From positions 1-13,055 of the forward strand of contig JAGHBT010000018.1 of assembly GCA_021160845.1 (NCBI GenBank): a stretch of 13,055 nucleotides of DNA. The letters run 5' to 3'. Source of the DNA: a bacterium. Lineage in GTDB: Bacteria; Krumholzibacteriota; Krumholzibacteriia; Krumholzibacteriales; WJIX01. Of this stretch, positions 1 to 6,362 are shown piece after piece. The number at the start of each line of letters is the position of its first letter. Position 1 is the stretch's first letter. Under the pieces are notes generated by a model that was not told where the DNA came from, did not search any database, and saw only the letters and a list, made by a program, of their open reading frames with translations. A program made the translations under genes and the position numbers.

Positions 1-693
1 CATTTGCTAAAATCAGGCTTTGAATTAATACATAATTATGGAATGGAACTCGTTGTTGTTTATTTACTGTTTGGTGGAATATTGATTAATGCCTATGTGA
101 GAATAAAGAAACTAAAAGTTTACTTATTCTTCCTCATTCTGCCCGTTAGCGTTATTCTTTGTTTAACAGCGATCGCTTTATTTAATCTGAAGGTATTCAA
201 TGTAAGATACCTTATAGTTATTTTTCCGTTGTTTATAGCCCTTCTCGCGATAGGAATACCAAGAAAAGTTAAGGGCGCCAGTATTGTTTTAACATGCGTA
301 GCGGTACTTATGTTTTTCTCCGATTATAATTATTTTACAAAGGGGGAATACGCCCGTGATAATATAAGGGGTGCGGTAGAAATAGTAAGCAGGAATGAAA
401 CCCCGGGGGATGCCATTGTGCTAATGGGGATCTACGCGGGGTTTGAGCATTATTATAGGGGCGAGATTAGCGACGAAAGAATATTTCAAGCTGAGCTAAA
501 TTCAGACAGTAACATTGAAAAGATAAAAGGAGTAGCTGGTAAAGCGGAAAGGGTTTGGTTTGTCAAATGCAGACAGTGGCCTCTCGACTCAGATGATTCG
601 GTGTCAGAAGCCTTTTCCGGTAATATGAAGAGAGTTAAAGAATGGAAACTTTCAGGGGTAAGGGTATTTCTTTTTGAAAGGATACCTAAGTGA
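1..693 (+). CDS. C-terminal part of a GT-C (GT39-like) membrane glycosyltransferase
   Basis: The reading frame is open from the first base and ends at TGA 691-693, so this is the 3' part of a longer gene; the TTG at 4-6 is not a convincing start and has no ribosome binding site in view. The visible 230 codons encode four hydrophobic helices (about residues 16-33, 40-63, 69-87 and 92-111), then a soluble tail of about 115 residues. The pattern of a VRYLIVIFPLF helix, a further membrane helix, and a tail starting NIRGAVEIV..GDAIVL resembles the C-terminal end of bacterial GT39/PMT-like and ArnT-like enzymes. These transfer sugars from polyprenyl-phosphate donors on the periplasmic face of the inner membrane. 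The catalytic N-terminal loop lies outside the window, so the family call rests on helix layout and tail style only; another polytopic protein is possible. Confidence 0.55.
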   Translation, partial: HLLKSGFELIHNYGMELVVVYLLFGGILINAYVRIKKLKVYLFFLILPVSVILCLTAIALFNLKVFNVRYLIVIFPLFIALLAIGIPRKVKGASIVLTCVAVLMFFSDYNYFTKGEYARDNIRGAVEIVSRNETPGDAIVLMGIYAGFEHYYRGEISDERIFQAELNSDSNIEKIKGVAGKAERVWFVKCRQWPLDSDDSVSEAFSGNMKRVKEWKLSGVRVFLFERIPK

Positions 694-696
694 AAT

Positions 697-723
697 GCTA
701 TATCTTAATAGTTAAGATATAGC
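697..723 (+). terminator. Perfect 12-bp hairpin just after the membrane protein stop
   Basis: GCTATATCTTAA (697-708) and TTAAGATATAGC (712-723) are exact reverse complements around a 3-nt TAG loop, starting 3 nt after the stop codon. No T tract follows, so it is not a classical intrinsic terminator. It could end or stabilise the upstream transcript, or be a protein-binding dyad. Confidence 0.4.
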
Positions 724-766
724 GGTATCATTAAAGATTTCCTTCCTATTAATCCATCGTTAGCGG

Positions 767-794
767 TTGACGGTAAGGATTACTGTGGTATAAT
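767..794 (+). promoter_or_regulatory. Sigma-70-type promoter for the leader and BamE-like lipoprotein
   Basis: TTGACG (767-772) and TATAAT (789-794) are separated by 16 nt, giving 5/6 and 6/6 matches to the housekeeping consensus. Transcription would begin near 801, leaving an untranslated leader of about 160 nt before the ATG at 962. It is one of the two best promoter matches in the window. Confidence 0.75.
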
Positions 795-800
795 ATTTAA

Positions 801-961
801 TAGATGGGTTGGTTCGCTTGGGCGTGACTAGCTGAGGAGCCCCGTTTGGAGATCCCGTCCTGTTCTGCTTGCAGTAGCATTTGCAGACTTGGTTTCTGAT
901 CTTTGGGTTTGTAAACGGGAAATAACTCCGAACCTCTTGAAAAGAGGGAAGGGAGGCTGAG
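801..961 (+). promoter_or_regulatory. Structured 5' leader with possible SD sequestration (riboswitch-, thermometer- or 6S-like)
   Basis: Pairings read by eye: GTTTGGAG (844-851) with CTCCGAAC (926-933), one G-U; CCCGT (854-858) with ACGGG (915-919), extending the same arm; TCTGC (864-868) with GCAGA (883-887) near its tip; and hairpin CCTCTT/AAGAGG (933-938/942-947) with a GAA loop. The whole can be closed by AGCCCC (838-843) pairing with GGAGGCT (952-958, bulged A954), which contains the ribosome binding site. An alternative hairpin, GGGC (820-823) with GCCC (839-842), would compete for the closing strand and free the site. This is the layout of a cis-regulatory RNA. I recognise no known riboswitch class. 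A 6S-like ncRNA is possible from size and the long irregular hairpin, but I found no convincing conserved 6S motif. Confidence 0.5.
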
Positions 962-1408
962 ATGCGTAAACTGCTGTTTTTTGTATTTGTCGGTTTAGTA
1001 GTTTTTTCTTTCGGTTGTTCAAGTTTGACTACTATTGGGAGGGAAGGTTGTGTTGATCCGCAGTTAAGAGCAGAATACATCGATTCACATCCTGAGGGGA
1101 ATTTTAATTCCCATATATACAAGGGGGAGATTAAGAGAGGTATGAAGAGTGATGAAGTTGTTGCTTCATGGGGATTTCCGAATGTCCTGTTAGTCGATGA
1201 CCATTTTAAGAGTCAACACTGGGTTTATTATACTAGGGGTTCAGATGACGGGTCTATTCTTATTTACACATTGGATTTTCTTAATTCCAATTTACAGGAT
1301 TGGGATATTGAAATTAAAAGATTTACAAATTTCGGGCTTGAAGATAATGCTGCTATTCTTGGAGGGAGAAACAAAGTTTCTATCTCTTCTAATCAAAAAG
1401 GAAAGTGA
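962..1408 (+). CDS. Small lipoprotein with SmpA/OmlA (BamE)-like domain
   Basis: The 148-residue product starts with MRK, a hydrophobic stretch and FSFGC, giving a likely lipidated Cys19 (the residues before Gly-Cys are a loose lipobox), so export and lipid anchoring are expected. Residues 56-74 contain the hallmark of the SmpA/OmlA fold: E-I-K-R-GM-K-S-DEVV-A-S-WG-FP, followed by a WVY strand (87-89). In proteobacteria BamE carries this fold and helps the BAM complex insert outer-membrane proteins, but many unrelated small lipoproteins share it, so I do not assign bamE. ATG 962 is supported by GGGAGG at 951-956. The gene is preceded by its own promoter and structured leader and followed by a probable terminator, so it looks like a monocistronic, possibly post-transcriptionally controlled unit. 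Confidence 0.7.
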   Translation: MRKLLFFVFVGLVVFSFGCSSLTTIGREGCVDPQLRAEYIDSHPEGNFNSHIYKGEIKRGMKSDEVVASWGFPNVLLVDDHFKSQHWVYYTRGSDDGSILIYTLDFLNSNLQDWDIEIKRFTNFGLEDNAAILGGRNKVSISSNQKGK

Positions 1409-1476
1409 TCTGGGGGGTGTACGGAGCCTTATATTAAATGAAGAGGGGTGTTGGGGATGCGATATTTCTGTGTTTT

Positions 1477-1500
1477 CTCCGTAGGGGTGGAGTATTTTTT
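1477..1500 (+). terminator. Probable intrinsic terminator after the BamE-like gene
   Basis: CTCCGT (1477-1482) pairs with GTGGAG (1487-1492) as four Watson-Crick and two G-U pairs around an AGGG loop, followed by TATTTTTT ending at 1500. The stem is weak. CTCCGTA (1477-1483) could instead pair with TACGGAG (1420-1426) as a 7-bp stem closing a 50-nt loop. It sits between the lipoprotein stop and the promoter of the purine operon. Confidence 0.5.
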
Positions 1501-1503
1501 CTA

Positions 1504-1532
1504 TTGTAAAGCCTTACGATTCAAACTATAAT
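1504..1532 (+). promoter_or_regulatory. Promoter of the purN-purC-purH-guaA operon
   Basis: TTGTAA (1504-1509), a 17-nt spacer and a perfect TATAAT (1527-1532) form a good sigma-70-type promoter. Transcription would start near 1539, about 105 nt before the purN ATG. It begins immediately after the T tract of the preceding terminator, which fits a separate transcription unit. Confidence 0.65.
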
Positions 1533-1551
1533 TCTCACGAAATGGGAGAGT

Positions 1552-1603
1552 AACATACATTCGTACTGTATGTTTAATAAGGACAGGAAAACGCTGTTTT
1601 TTT
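1552..1603 (+). promoter_or_regulatory. Dyad and possible attenuator in the purine leader
   Basis: AACATACA (1552-1559) and TGTATGTT (1567-1574) are perfect inverted arms around 7 nt, about 13 nt past the predicted transcription start, where a repressor or an RNA hairpin could act. Downstream, ACAG (1583-1586) can pair with CTGT (1594-1597) ahead of a run of T ending at 1603, a weak terminator-like shape. ACGCT (1591-1595) can alternatively pair with AGCGT (1612-1616). The mutually exclusive pairings suggest, but do not prove, control of the purine operon. The arms do not match the E. coli PurR operator or the Bacillus PurBox that I know. Confidence 0.35.
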
Positions 1604-1645
1604 GTAGTTAGAGCGTAGCTATATTCAAGATATGGAGTATACCGT

Positions 1646-2269
1646 ATGGGCAATTTGTTAAATGTCGCCGTAATGGCCTCGGGGAGGGGAACAAATTTTA
1701 AGGCGCTTGCTGAAAATTGTGCGCGAGATAACTTCCCTGCCAGCGTAAGACTTCTTTTGGTCGATAATCCCGAAGCTGGGGCTTTAAATGTTGCAAAAAG
1801 AATGGAGATAGAAACCTTTATTGTTGATTGTGGCCCCAAAGGGGGTACGATGAGCATGGAGTCGAGTAGGATTATATGCGATCTTTTTCAAGAGAAAGAA
1901 ATAGACCTTGTTTGCCTCGCGGGGTTTATGAGGATTGTAAAAAAAGATCTGTTGGACAAATACCATGGCAGGATAATGAATGTTCATCCAGCTCTTCTTC
2001 CTAGTTTTAAAGGATTAGACGGACAGAAACAGGCACTTGACTATGGTGTACGTTTCTCAGGGTGTACGGTGCATTTTGTCGATAAGGGTGTAGATACCGG
2101 ACCTATAATTATTCAAAGAGTAGTTCCGGTTAAGCAGGATGATACGGAAGAGACCCTGAGTTTAAGAATTCTTAAAGAGGAACATCTCGCTTATGTGAGG
2201 GCTGTAAGGCTTTTTGCTGAATCGAGACTTAAAATTTCAGGAAGGAGGGTTTTTATTGATGAACAATAA
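1646..2269 (+). CDS. purN: Phosphoribosylglycinamide formyltransferase (GAR transformylase 1)
   Basis: This cytoplasmic enzyme transfers the formyl group of 10-formyltetrahydrofolate to GAR, the third step of de novo purine synthesis. The 207-residue length is normal. The phosphate-binding loop reads ASGRGTN (11-17), where E. coli has SGNGSN. The folate-site motif AGFMRI is at 92-97. The catalytic triad is visible: Asn112 and His114 in MNVHPALLPSFKG, and Asp150 in VDKGVDTGPII. ATG 1646 follows GGAG (1634-1637) by 8 nt. It is the first gene of a tight purine operon; its last 11 bases overlap purC, so translation is probably coupled. Nothing suggests truncation or loss of activity. Confidence 0.96.
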   Translation: MGNLLNVAVMASGRGTNFKALAENCARDNFPASVRLLLVDNPEAGALNVAKRMEIETFIVDCGPKGGTMSMESSRIICDLFQEKEIDLVCLAGFMRIVKKDLLDKYHGRIMNVHPALLPSFKGLDGQKQALDYGVRFSGCTVHFVDKGVDTGPIIIQRVVPVKQDDTEETLSLRILKEEHLAYVRAVRLFAESRLKISGRRVFIDEQ

Positions 2270-3170
2270 AAAGAAAATAGAAAGCTATTCAGGGTTATAT
2301 GGGATTGAGCCTGTTCACAAGGGTAAAGTTAGGGATATTTATGACCTTGGTGACAAATTGCTGATCGTTGTATCAGATAGAATATCGGCATATGATTCGA
2401 TTCTTCCCACTTTGATTCCCGGCAAAGGGGTTGTCCTTAATATGATTTCAGCCAAGTGGTTTGACTGGTTTGATGATATTCCAAACCATAAAATAAGCAC
2501 GGATGTCAACGACTATCCGGATTCGTTAAAGAAATTTGCCAGTCTTTTGAAGGGTAGATCGATGCTTGTTAGAAAGGCTGAAAGAATTGACCTGGAGTGT
2601 ATAGTGAGAGGATATATCACAGGCTCAGGATGGCGTGAATATTGTGAATTGGGATCTGTATGCGGGATTAGTCTTCCCGGCGGGCTTAAAGATTCACAGA
2701 AGCTGGAAGAGCCGATATTCACTCCGTCAACAAAGGCCGATTCGGGACATGATGAAAATATTACAGTGGAAAAGGCTGCCTCCATAGTTGGAAGCGATAC
2801 CATTGAGAGGATTAAGCAATTAAGCCTGAGAATTTTTACCGAGGCCAGCCGGTATGCCTCCGGTAAAGGTATATTAATCGCGGACACAAAGTTTGAATTT
2901 GGATTTATTGACGGTGAAATAGCTGTTATTGATGAAATTCTGACACCTGATTCCTCGCGTTTTTGGCTGACCGAAGAGTATCAGCCCGGCAGAAAACAGC
3001 GTAGTTTGGACAAACAGTTTATAAGAGATTATCTGGATGAAAGTGGATGGAATCATGAACCTCCAGCGCCGGAATTACCACTAGATATAGTTCAGAAAAC
3101 AACTGAACGATATAAAATATCTGTTGAACGTTTATTTGACGACATAGATTTAGAAAGGTATGGAGTATAA
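2259..3170 (+). CDS. purC: SAICAR synthetase (phosphoribosylaminoimidazole-succinocarboxamide synthase)
   Basis: The enzyme joins CAIR and aspartate with ATP to make SAICAR. The product is 303 residues when started at ATG 2259, which has GGAGG at 2244-2248 (10-nt spacing). The frame is open upstream to an ATG at 2214, but that would add 15 poorly conserved residues inside purN and has no comparable ribosome binding site. The N-terminal nucleotide-binding segment is GKVRDIYDLGDKLL (22-35). Family signature 1 is seen as DLECIVRGYITGSGW (111-125) and signature 2 as ADTKFEFG (208-215). The length resembles the roughly 300-residue single-domain form also found as fungal Ade1, longer than the ~240-residue E. 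coli type. It overlaps purN by 11 bp and ends 2 nt before purH. Confidence 0.96.
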   Translation: MNNKKKIESYSGLYGIEPVHKGKVRDIYDLGDKLLIVVSDRISAYDSILPTLIPGKGVVLNMISAKWFDWFDDIPNHKISTDVNDYPDSLKKFASLLKGRSMLVRKAERIDLECIVRGYITGSGWREYCELGSVCGISLPGGLKDSQKLEEPIFTPSTKADSGHDENITVEKAASIVGSDTIERIKQLSLRIFTEASRYASGKGILIADTKFEFGFIDGEIAVIDEILTPDSSRFWLTEEYQPGRKQRSLDKQFIRDYLDESGWNHEPPAPELPLDIVQKTTERYKISVERLFDDIDLERYGV

Positions 3171-3172
3171 AT

Positions 3173-4723
3173 ATGAAGCGTGTTCTGATCAGTGTGACGG
3201 ACAAGAAGGGTATTGAAGAATTTGCCGGAAAACTATCCGGGATGGGAATGGAAATTATAGCCTCCGGCGGGACAGCGGCAGTAATACGCGATTCTGGAAT
3301 CAAAGTAACTGAAATAAGTAAGATCACCGGGTTTCCTGAAATTATGGATGGCCGCGTTAAGACTCTTCATCCAATTATTCACGGTGGTATTCTTGCCGAC
3401 AGAAGTAAGGATTCTCACCTTGAAGAAGCGAAGAAACTTAATATTGAAATGATTGATATGGTGGTAGTGAACCTCTACAGATTCAGGGAAGCCGTTTCAA
3501 AGTCTAATCTGAGTCAAAGAGAGATTGTTGAAGAAATAGATATTGGAGGGCCGACCTTAATACGGTCGGCAGCCAAGAATTATCATTCCGTAACCGTAAT
3601 TGTTGATCCTGAGGATTACACGGAGGTAATACGTTACCTTTCCGAGTCTGATGGAGAAATTCCAATCGAAGCCAGGCGTGGATACGCGTCAAAGGCCTTT
3701 CATTATACAGCTTCTTATGACGCGGCTATATCAAACTATTTCGAGATTATTACCGGAGAAGGGGCTTTCCCTGACGAACGCGTTATTTCGTTCCGAAAGA
3801 TACGCGGGTTGAGATATGGCGAAAATCCTCATTTACAGGCAGCTCTCTACAAAAAGGAATCGGGTGACGACTACTTTACCCGGTTTGAACAGCTTCAGGG
3901 AAAAGAGTTTTCCTATAACAATATTATGGACATGCACGCGGCATTTATTCTTGCGAAGGATATTGGCCCCGGTTCCTGCACGGTGAACAAGCATATGAAT
4001 CCATGTGGCGCGGCCGCTTGCGGTGATCCCTACGAAAGTTTTTTAAGAGCGAGGAAAACAGATCCAATGTCGGCATTTGGAAGTGTTGTTGCCGTAAATG
4101 GTATAGTTGATGAGGGGTTGGCAAAAGCGGCTAACGAAGGTTTTCTGGAAGTACTTCTTTCAAGAGGATTTACCGATGGTGCAAGGGACATTCTTAGCAA
4201 AAAGAAGAATTTGAGATTGGTAATTATGCCCGAATCAGAATGGGAGAAAGAACCTAAAGGAACCAATGTAAAGGAAGTTGGGCAACTGGTGTTAATTCAG
4301 GAAAGAGATACCGGATTTGAGGAACTGGAAAATCTTGAGTTTGTTACTTCACGAGAAGCTAGTATGGATGAGCTTAAAGCGCTTAAACTCGCATGGAAAA
4401 TTGTAAAACATATCAAATCTAACGCGATAGTGATCTGTGACAGCGATGGAACCATAGGAATAGGCGCCGGACAAATGAGTCGGGTTGATTCTTGCAGAAT
4501 TTCCGTGGAAAAAGCTCGGAGTACGGATTTAAAGATAAAAGGATCCTGCGCGGCATCAGATGCTTTTTTCCCGTTTCCAGACGGAGTCGAAGTACTCGTT
4601 CAAGCCGGTGTTAAGGCTGTCATACAACCTGGCGGGTCGATAAGAGATAATAAGGTAATAGAAGAGGCTGAAAAAATGGGGATTACAATGGCTCTTACAG
4701 GTACGAGACATTTCAAACATTAA
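3173..4723 (+). CDS. purH: Bifunctional AICAR formyltransferase / IMP cyclohydrolase
   Basis: This cytoplasmic enzyme formylates AICAR with 10-formyltetrahydrofolate and closes the ring to IMP, the last two steps of the pathway. The 516-residue length is typical. The N-terminal MGS-like cyclohydrolase domain shows LISVTDKKG (5-13), ASGGTA (30-35) and MDGRVKTLHP (58-67). The transformylase domain has RYGENPH (214-220), the catalytic Lys273-His274 in NKHMNPCGA (most family members read KHANPCG), GIGAGQMSRVDS (429-440), SDAFFPFPDG (462-471) and QPGGSIRD (485-492). ATG 3173 has GGAG (3162-3165) at 7 nt. The gene follows purC by 2 nt and precedes guaA by 8 nt. All key residues I can check are present. 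Confidence 0.97.
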   Translation: MKRVLISVTDKKGIEEFAGKLSGMGMEIIASGGTAAVIRDSGIKVTEISKITGFPEIMDGRVKTLHPIIHGGILADRSKDSHLEEAKKLNIEMIDMVVVNLYRFREAVSKSNLSQREIVEEIDIGGPTLIRSAAKNYHSVTVIVDPEDYTEVIRYLSESDGEIPIEARRGYASKAFHYTASYDAAISNYFEIITGEGAFPDERVISFRKIRGLRYGENPHLQAALYKKESGDDYFTRFEQLQGKEFSYNNIMDMHAAFILAKDIGPGSCTVNKHMNPCGAAACGDPYESFLRARKTDPMSAFGSVVAVNGIVDEGLAKAANEGFLEVLLSRGFTDGARDILSKKKNLRLVIMPESEWEKEPKGTNVKEVGQLVLIQERDTGFEELENLEFVTSREASMDELKALKLAWKIVKHIKSNAIVICDSDGTIGIGAGQMSRVDSCRISVEKARSTDLKIKGSCAASDAFFPFPDGVEVLVQAGVKAVIQPGGSIRDNKVIEEAEKMGITMALTGTRHFKH

Positions 4724-4731
4724 GGGTAAAA

Positions 4732-6285
4732 ATGGAGAAGAAAGAGTGGCACGGCAATTCAATTGTAATTCTTGATTTTGGTTCTCAGTATACTCAGCTT
4801 ATAGGGAGAAGGATCAGAGGGAAAAATGTATTCTCTGTAATCCTGTCCCACGATGCGAGTCTGGAGGAGATTAAGGAAAGAAGTCCGCGTGGAATAATTT
4901 TATCGGGTGGGCCGGCCAATGTTGGTAAGCAGGGAGCTCCTGGCCTCGAAGCTGATATTTTTTCTCTTAGAATTCCCGTACTCGGTATTTGTTATGGAAT
5001 GCAGCTTATTGCAAAGGCCTTGGGCGCTGATGTAAGGAAGTCGGCAAGGAGGGAGTTCGGACGTACTGTAATTGATGCTGATGTTTCCGGCAGGCTGTTT
5101 GAGAATACACCCGAAAAGCAGCGTGTATGGATGAGCCATGGGGTGAGGGTTGAGAGTGTACCCGAAGGTTTTAAGATTGAAGCTTCTTCGGATGATTGTA
5201 AAATTGCCGCTCTGAGTAACAAATCAGAAAATATTTACGGACTTCAGTTTCATCCTGAGGTTTATCATACAGAATATGGCGAGAAGATTCTTGAAAATTT
5301 TATTTTTGGAATATGCCACTGTGATGCTAATTGGAACTCAGAGTCATTTGTTGATATGGAGATTGAAAAGATTCGTGAGACGGTTGGGGATTCCAGAGTT
5401 CTCTGCGCGGTCAGCGGGGGAGTGGACAGCTCGGTAATGTCTCTTCTCGTTGACAGCGCGATTGGAAATCAGTTGTGTCCGGTATTTGTCGATAATGGTC
5501 TTCTAAGGCTTAATGAGGCTGAAGAGGTAAAAGAGATGCTTTCCGGCCATCTTTCATCCGAGCTTGTATTTGTTGACGCAGCTGATGAATTTCTTTCTCG
5601 GCTGAAAGGGGTCGTAGATGCTGAGAAAAAGAGGAAAATAATAGGCGAATGTTTTATTGATATTTTCGCGGAGCAGAGCAAAAAGTTGGGACCTTTTGAT
5701 TTTCTGGCGCAGGGTACATTATATCCGGATGTAATTGAAAGCAGATCTACCTTTGGTCCCTCAGCGACTATAAAATCACATCATAATGTCGGTGGGCTTC
5801 CTGACGAGATGGATTTTCAATTAATAGAGCCTCTTTCTATGCTTTTTAAGGATGAAGTGCGGAGCGTGGGAACCTATCTTGGACTTCCGGAAGAACAGAA
5901 CAATAGACATCCCTTTCCCGGCCCGGGTCTCGCTGTGAGAATTCCGGGAGAAATTTTACCTGAAAAGCTTGAACTTCTGAGAAAAGCGGACAAGCTGTTT
6001 ATTGACGCTCTCAAGGAATTTAAACTATATGATAGTGTATGGCAGGCGTTTTCAGTGCTGTTACCTGTAAAAAGTGTCGGAGTAATGGGGGATGAAAGAA
6101 CCTATCAGCAGGCTCTCGTTTTACGGGCTGTAACGAGCATGGATGGGATGACGGCGGATTGGGCTAAATTACCCTATCAATTCCTCCAACATGTATCAAA
6201 CAAGATTATTAACAATGTCAGCGGGATAAACAGAGTTCTTTATGATATAAGTTCAAAACCACCAGCTACAATTGAATGGGAATAG
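4732..6285 (+). CDS. guaA: GMP synthase (glutamine-hydrolysing)
   Basis: GuaA converts XMP to GMP using ATP and ammonia from glutamine. The 517-residue protein has the expected order: a class I glutamine amidotransferase domain with DFGSQYTQLI (15-24), SGGPANV (58-64), nucleophile Cys87 in GICYGMQ, and His174/Glu176 in LQFHPEVYH; then an ATP-pyrophosphatase domain with the SGGVDSS loop (228-234); then the C-terminal dimerisation domain with RHPFPGPGLAVRIPGE and the end KPPATIEWE. It is the last gene of the purine operon, 8 nt after purH, with a modest AAGGG (4722-4726) before ATG 4732. Grouping guaA with purH places IMP formation and the guanine branch under one promoter; guaB is not in view. 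Confidence 0.97.
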   Translation: MEKKEWHGNSIVILDFGSQYTQLIGRRIRGKNVFSVILSHDASLEEIKERSPRGIILSGGPANVGKQGAPGLEADIFSLRIPVLGICYGMQLIAKALGADVRKSARREFGRTVIDADVSGRLFENTPEKQRVWMSHGVRVESVPEGFKIEASSDDCKIAALSNKSENIYGLQFHPEVYHTEYGEKILENFIFGICHCDANWNSESFVDMEIEKIRETVGDSRVLCAVSGGVDSSVMSLLVDSAIGNQLCPVFVDNGLLRLNEAEEVKEMLSGHLSSELVFVDAADEFLSRLKGVVDAEKKRKIIGECFIDIFAEQSKKLGPFDFLAQGTLYPDVIESRSTFGPSATIKSHHNVGGLPDEMDFQLIEPLSMLFKDEVRSVGTYLGLPEEQNNRHPFPGPGLAVRIPGEILPEKLELLRKADKLFIDALKEFKLYDSVWQAFSVLLPVKSVGVMGDERTYQQALVLRAVTSMDGMTADWAKLPYQFLQHVSNKIINNVSGINRVLYDISSKPPATIEWE

Positions 6286-6302
6286 GTGTACAGATATTTC
6301 TG

Positions 6303-6322
6303 CCGGGTAAATATTTAATCGG
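6303..6322. promoter_or_regulatory. Operator-like dyad between guaA and the NHL lipoprotein
   Basis: A perfect 10-nt palindrome TAAATATTTA (6308-6317) is flanked by CCG (6303-6305) and CGG (6320-6322), giving a 20-bp dyad with two mismatched positions per arm. It lies 41 nt before ATG 6363. No convincing -35/-10 pair accompanies it. It could be an operator or a weak terminator-like hairpin after guaA. Confidence 0.3.
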
Positions 6323-6362
6323 GTTTGAGTTATGATAAATTGTATTCCGGATGTGAAATTGA

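Noticed and set aside
801..860. tRNA-like GGTTCGC string in the leader
   Set aside because: No acceptor stem, anticodon arm or other cloverleaf elements are present around it.
760..1122. Open minus-strand frames over the leader and lipoprotein start
   Set aside because: They run antisense to a promoter and a well-supported lipoprotein gene, have no ribosome binding site that I can see, and encode no recognisable domain.
1197..1484. Plus-strand frame of 95 codons overlapping the lipoprotein end
   Set aside because: Most of it is an alternative frame of the BamE-like gene and it runs into the terminator region. It has no family resemblance.
4747..4765. TGGCAC sequence resembling a sigma-54 promoter at the guaA start
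   Set aside because: The -12 element lacks the GC dinucleotide (TTCA instead of TTGC), and it lies inside coding sequence.
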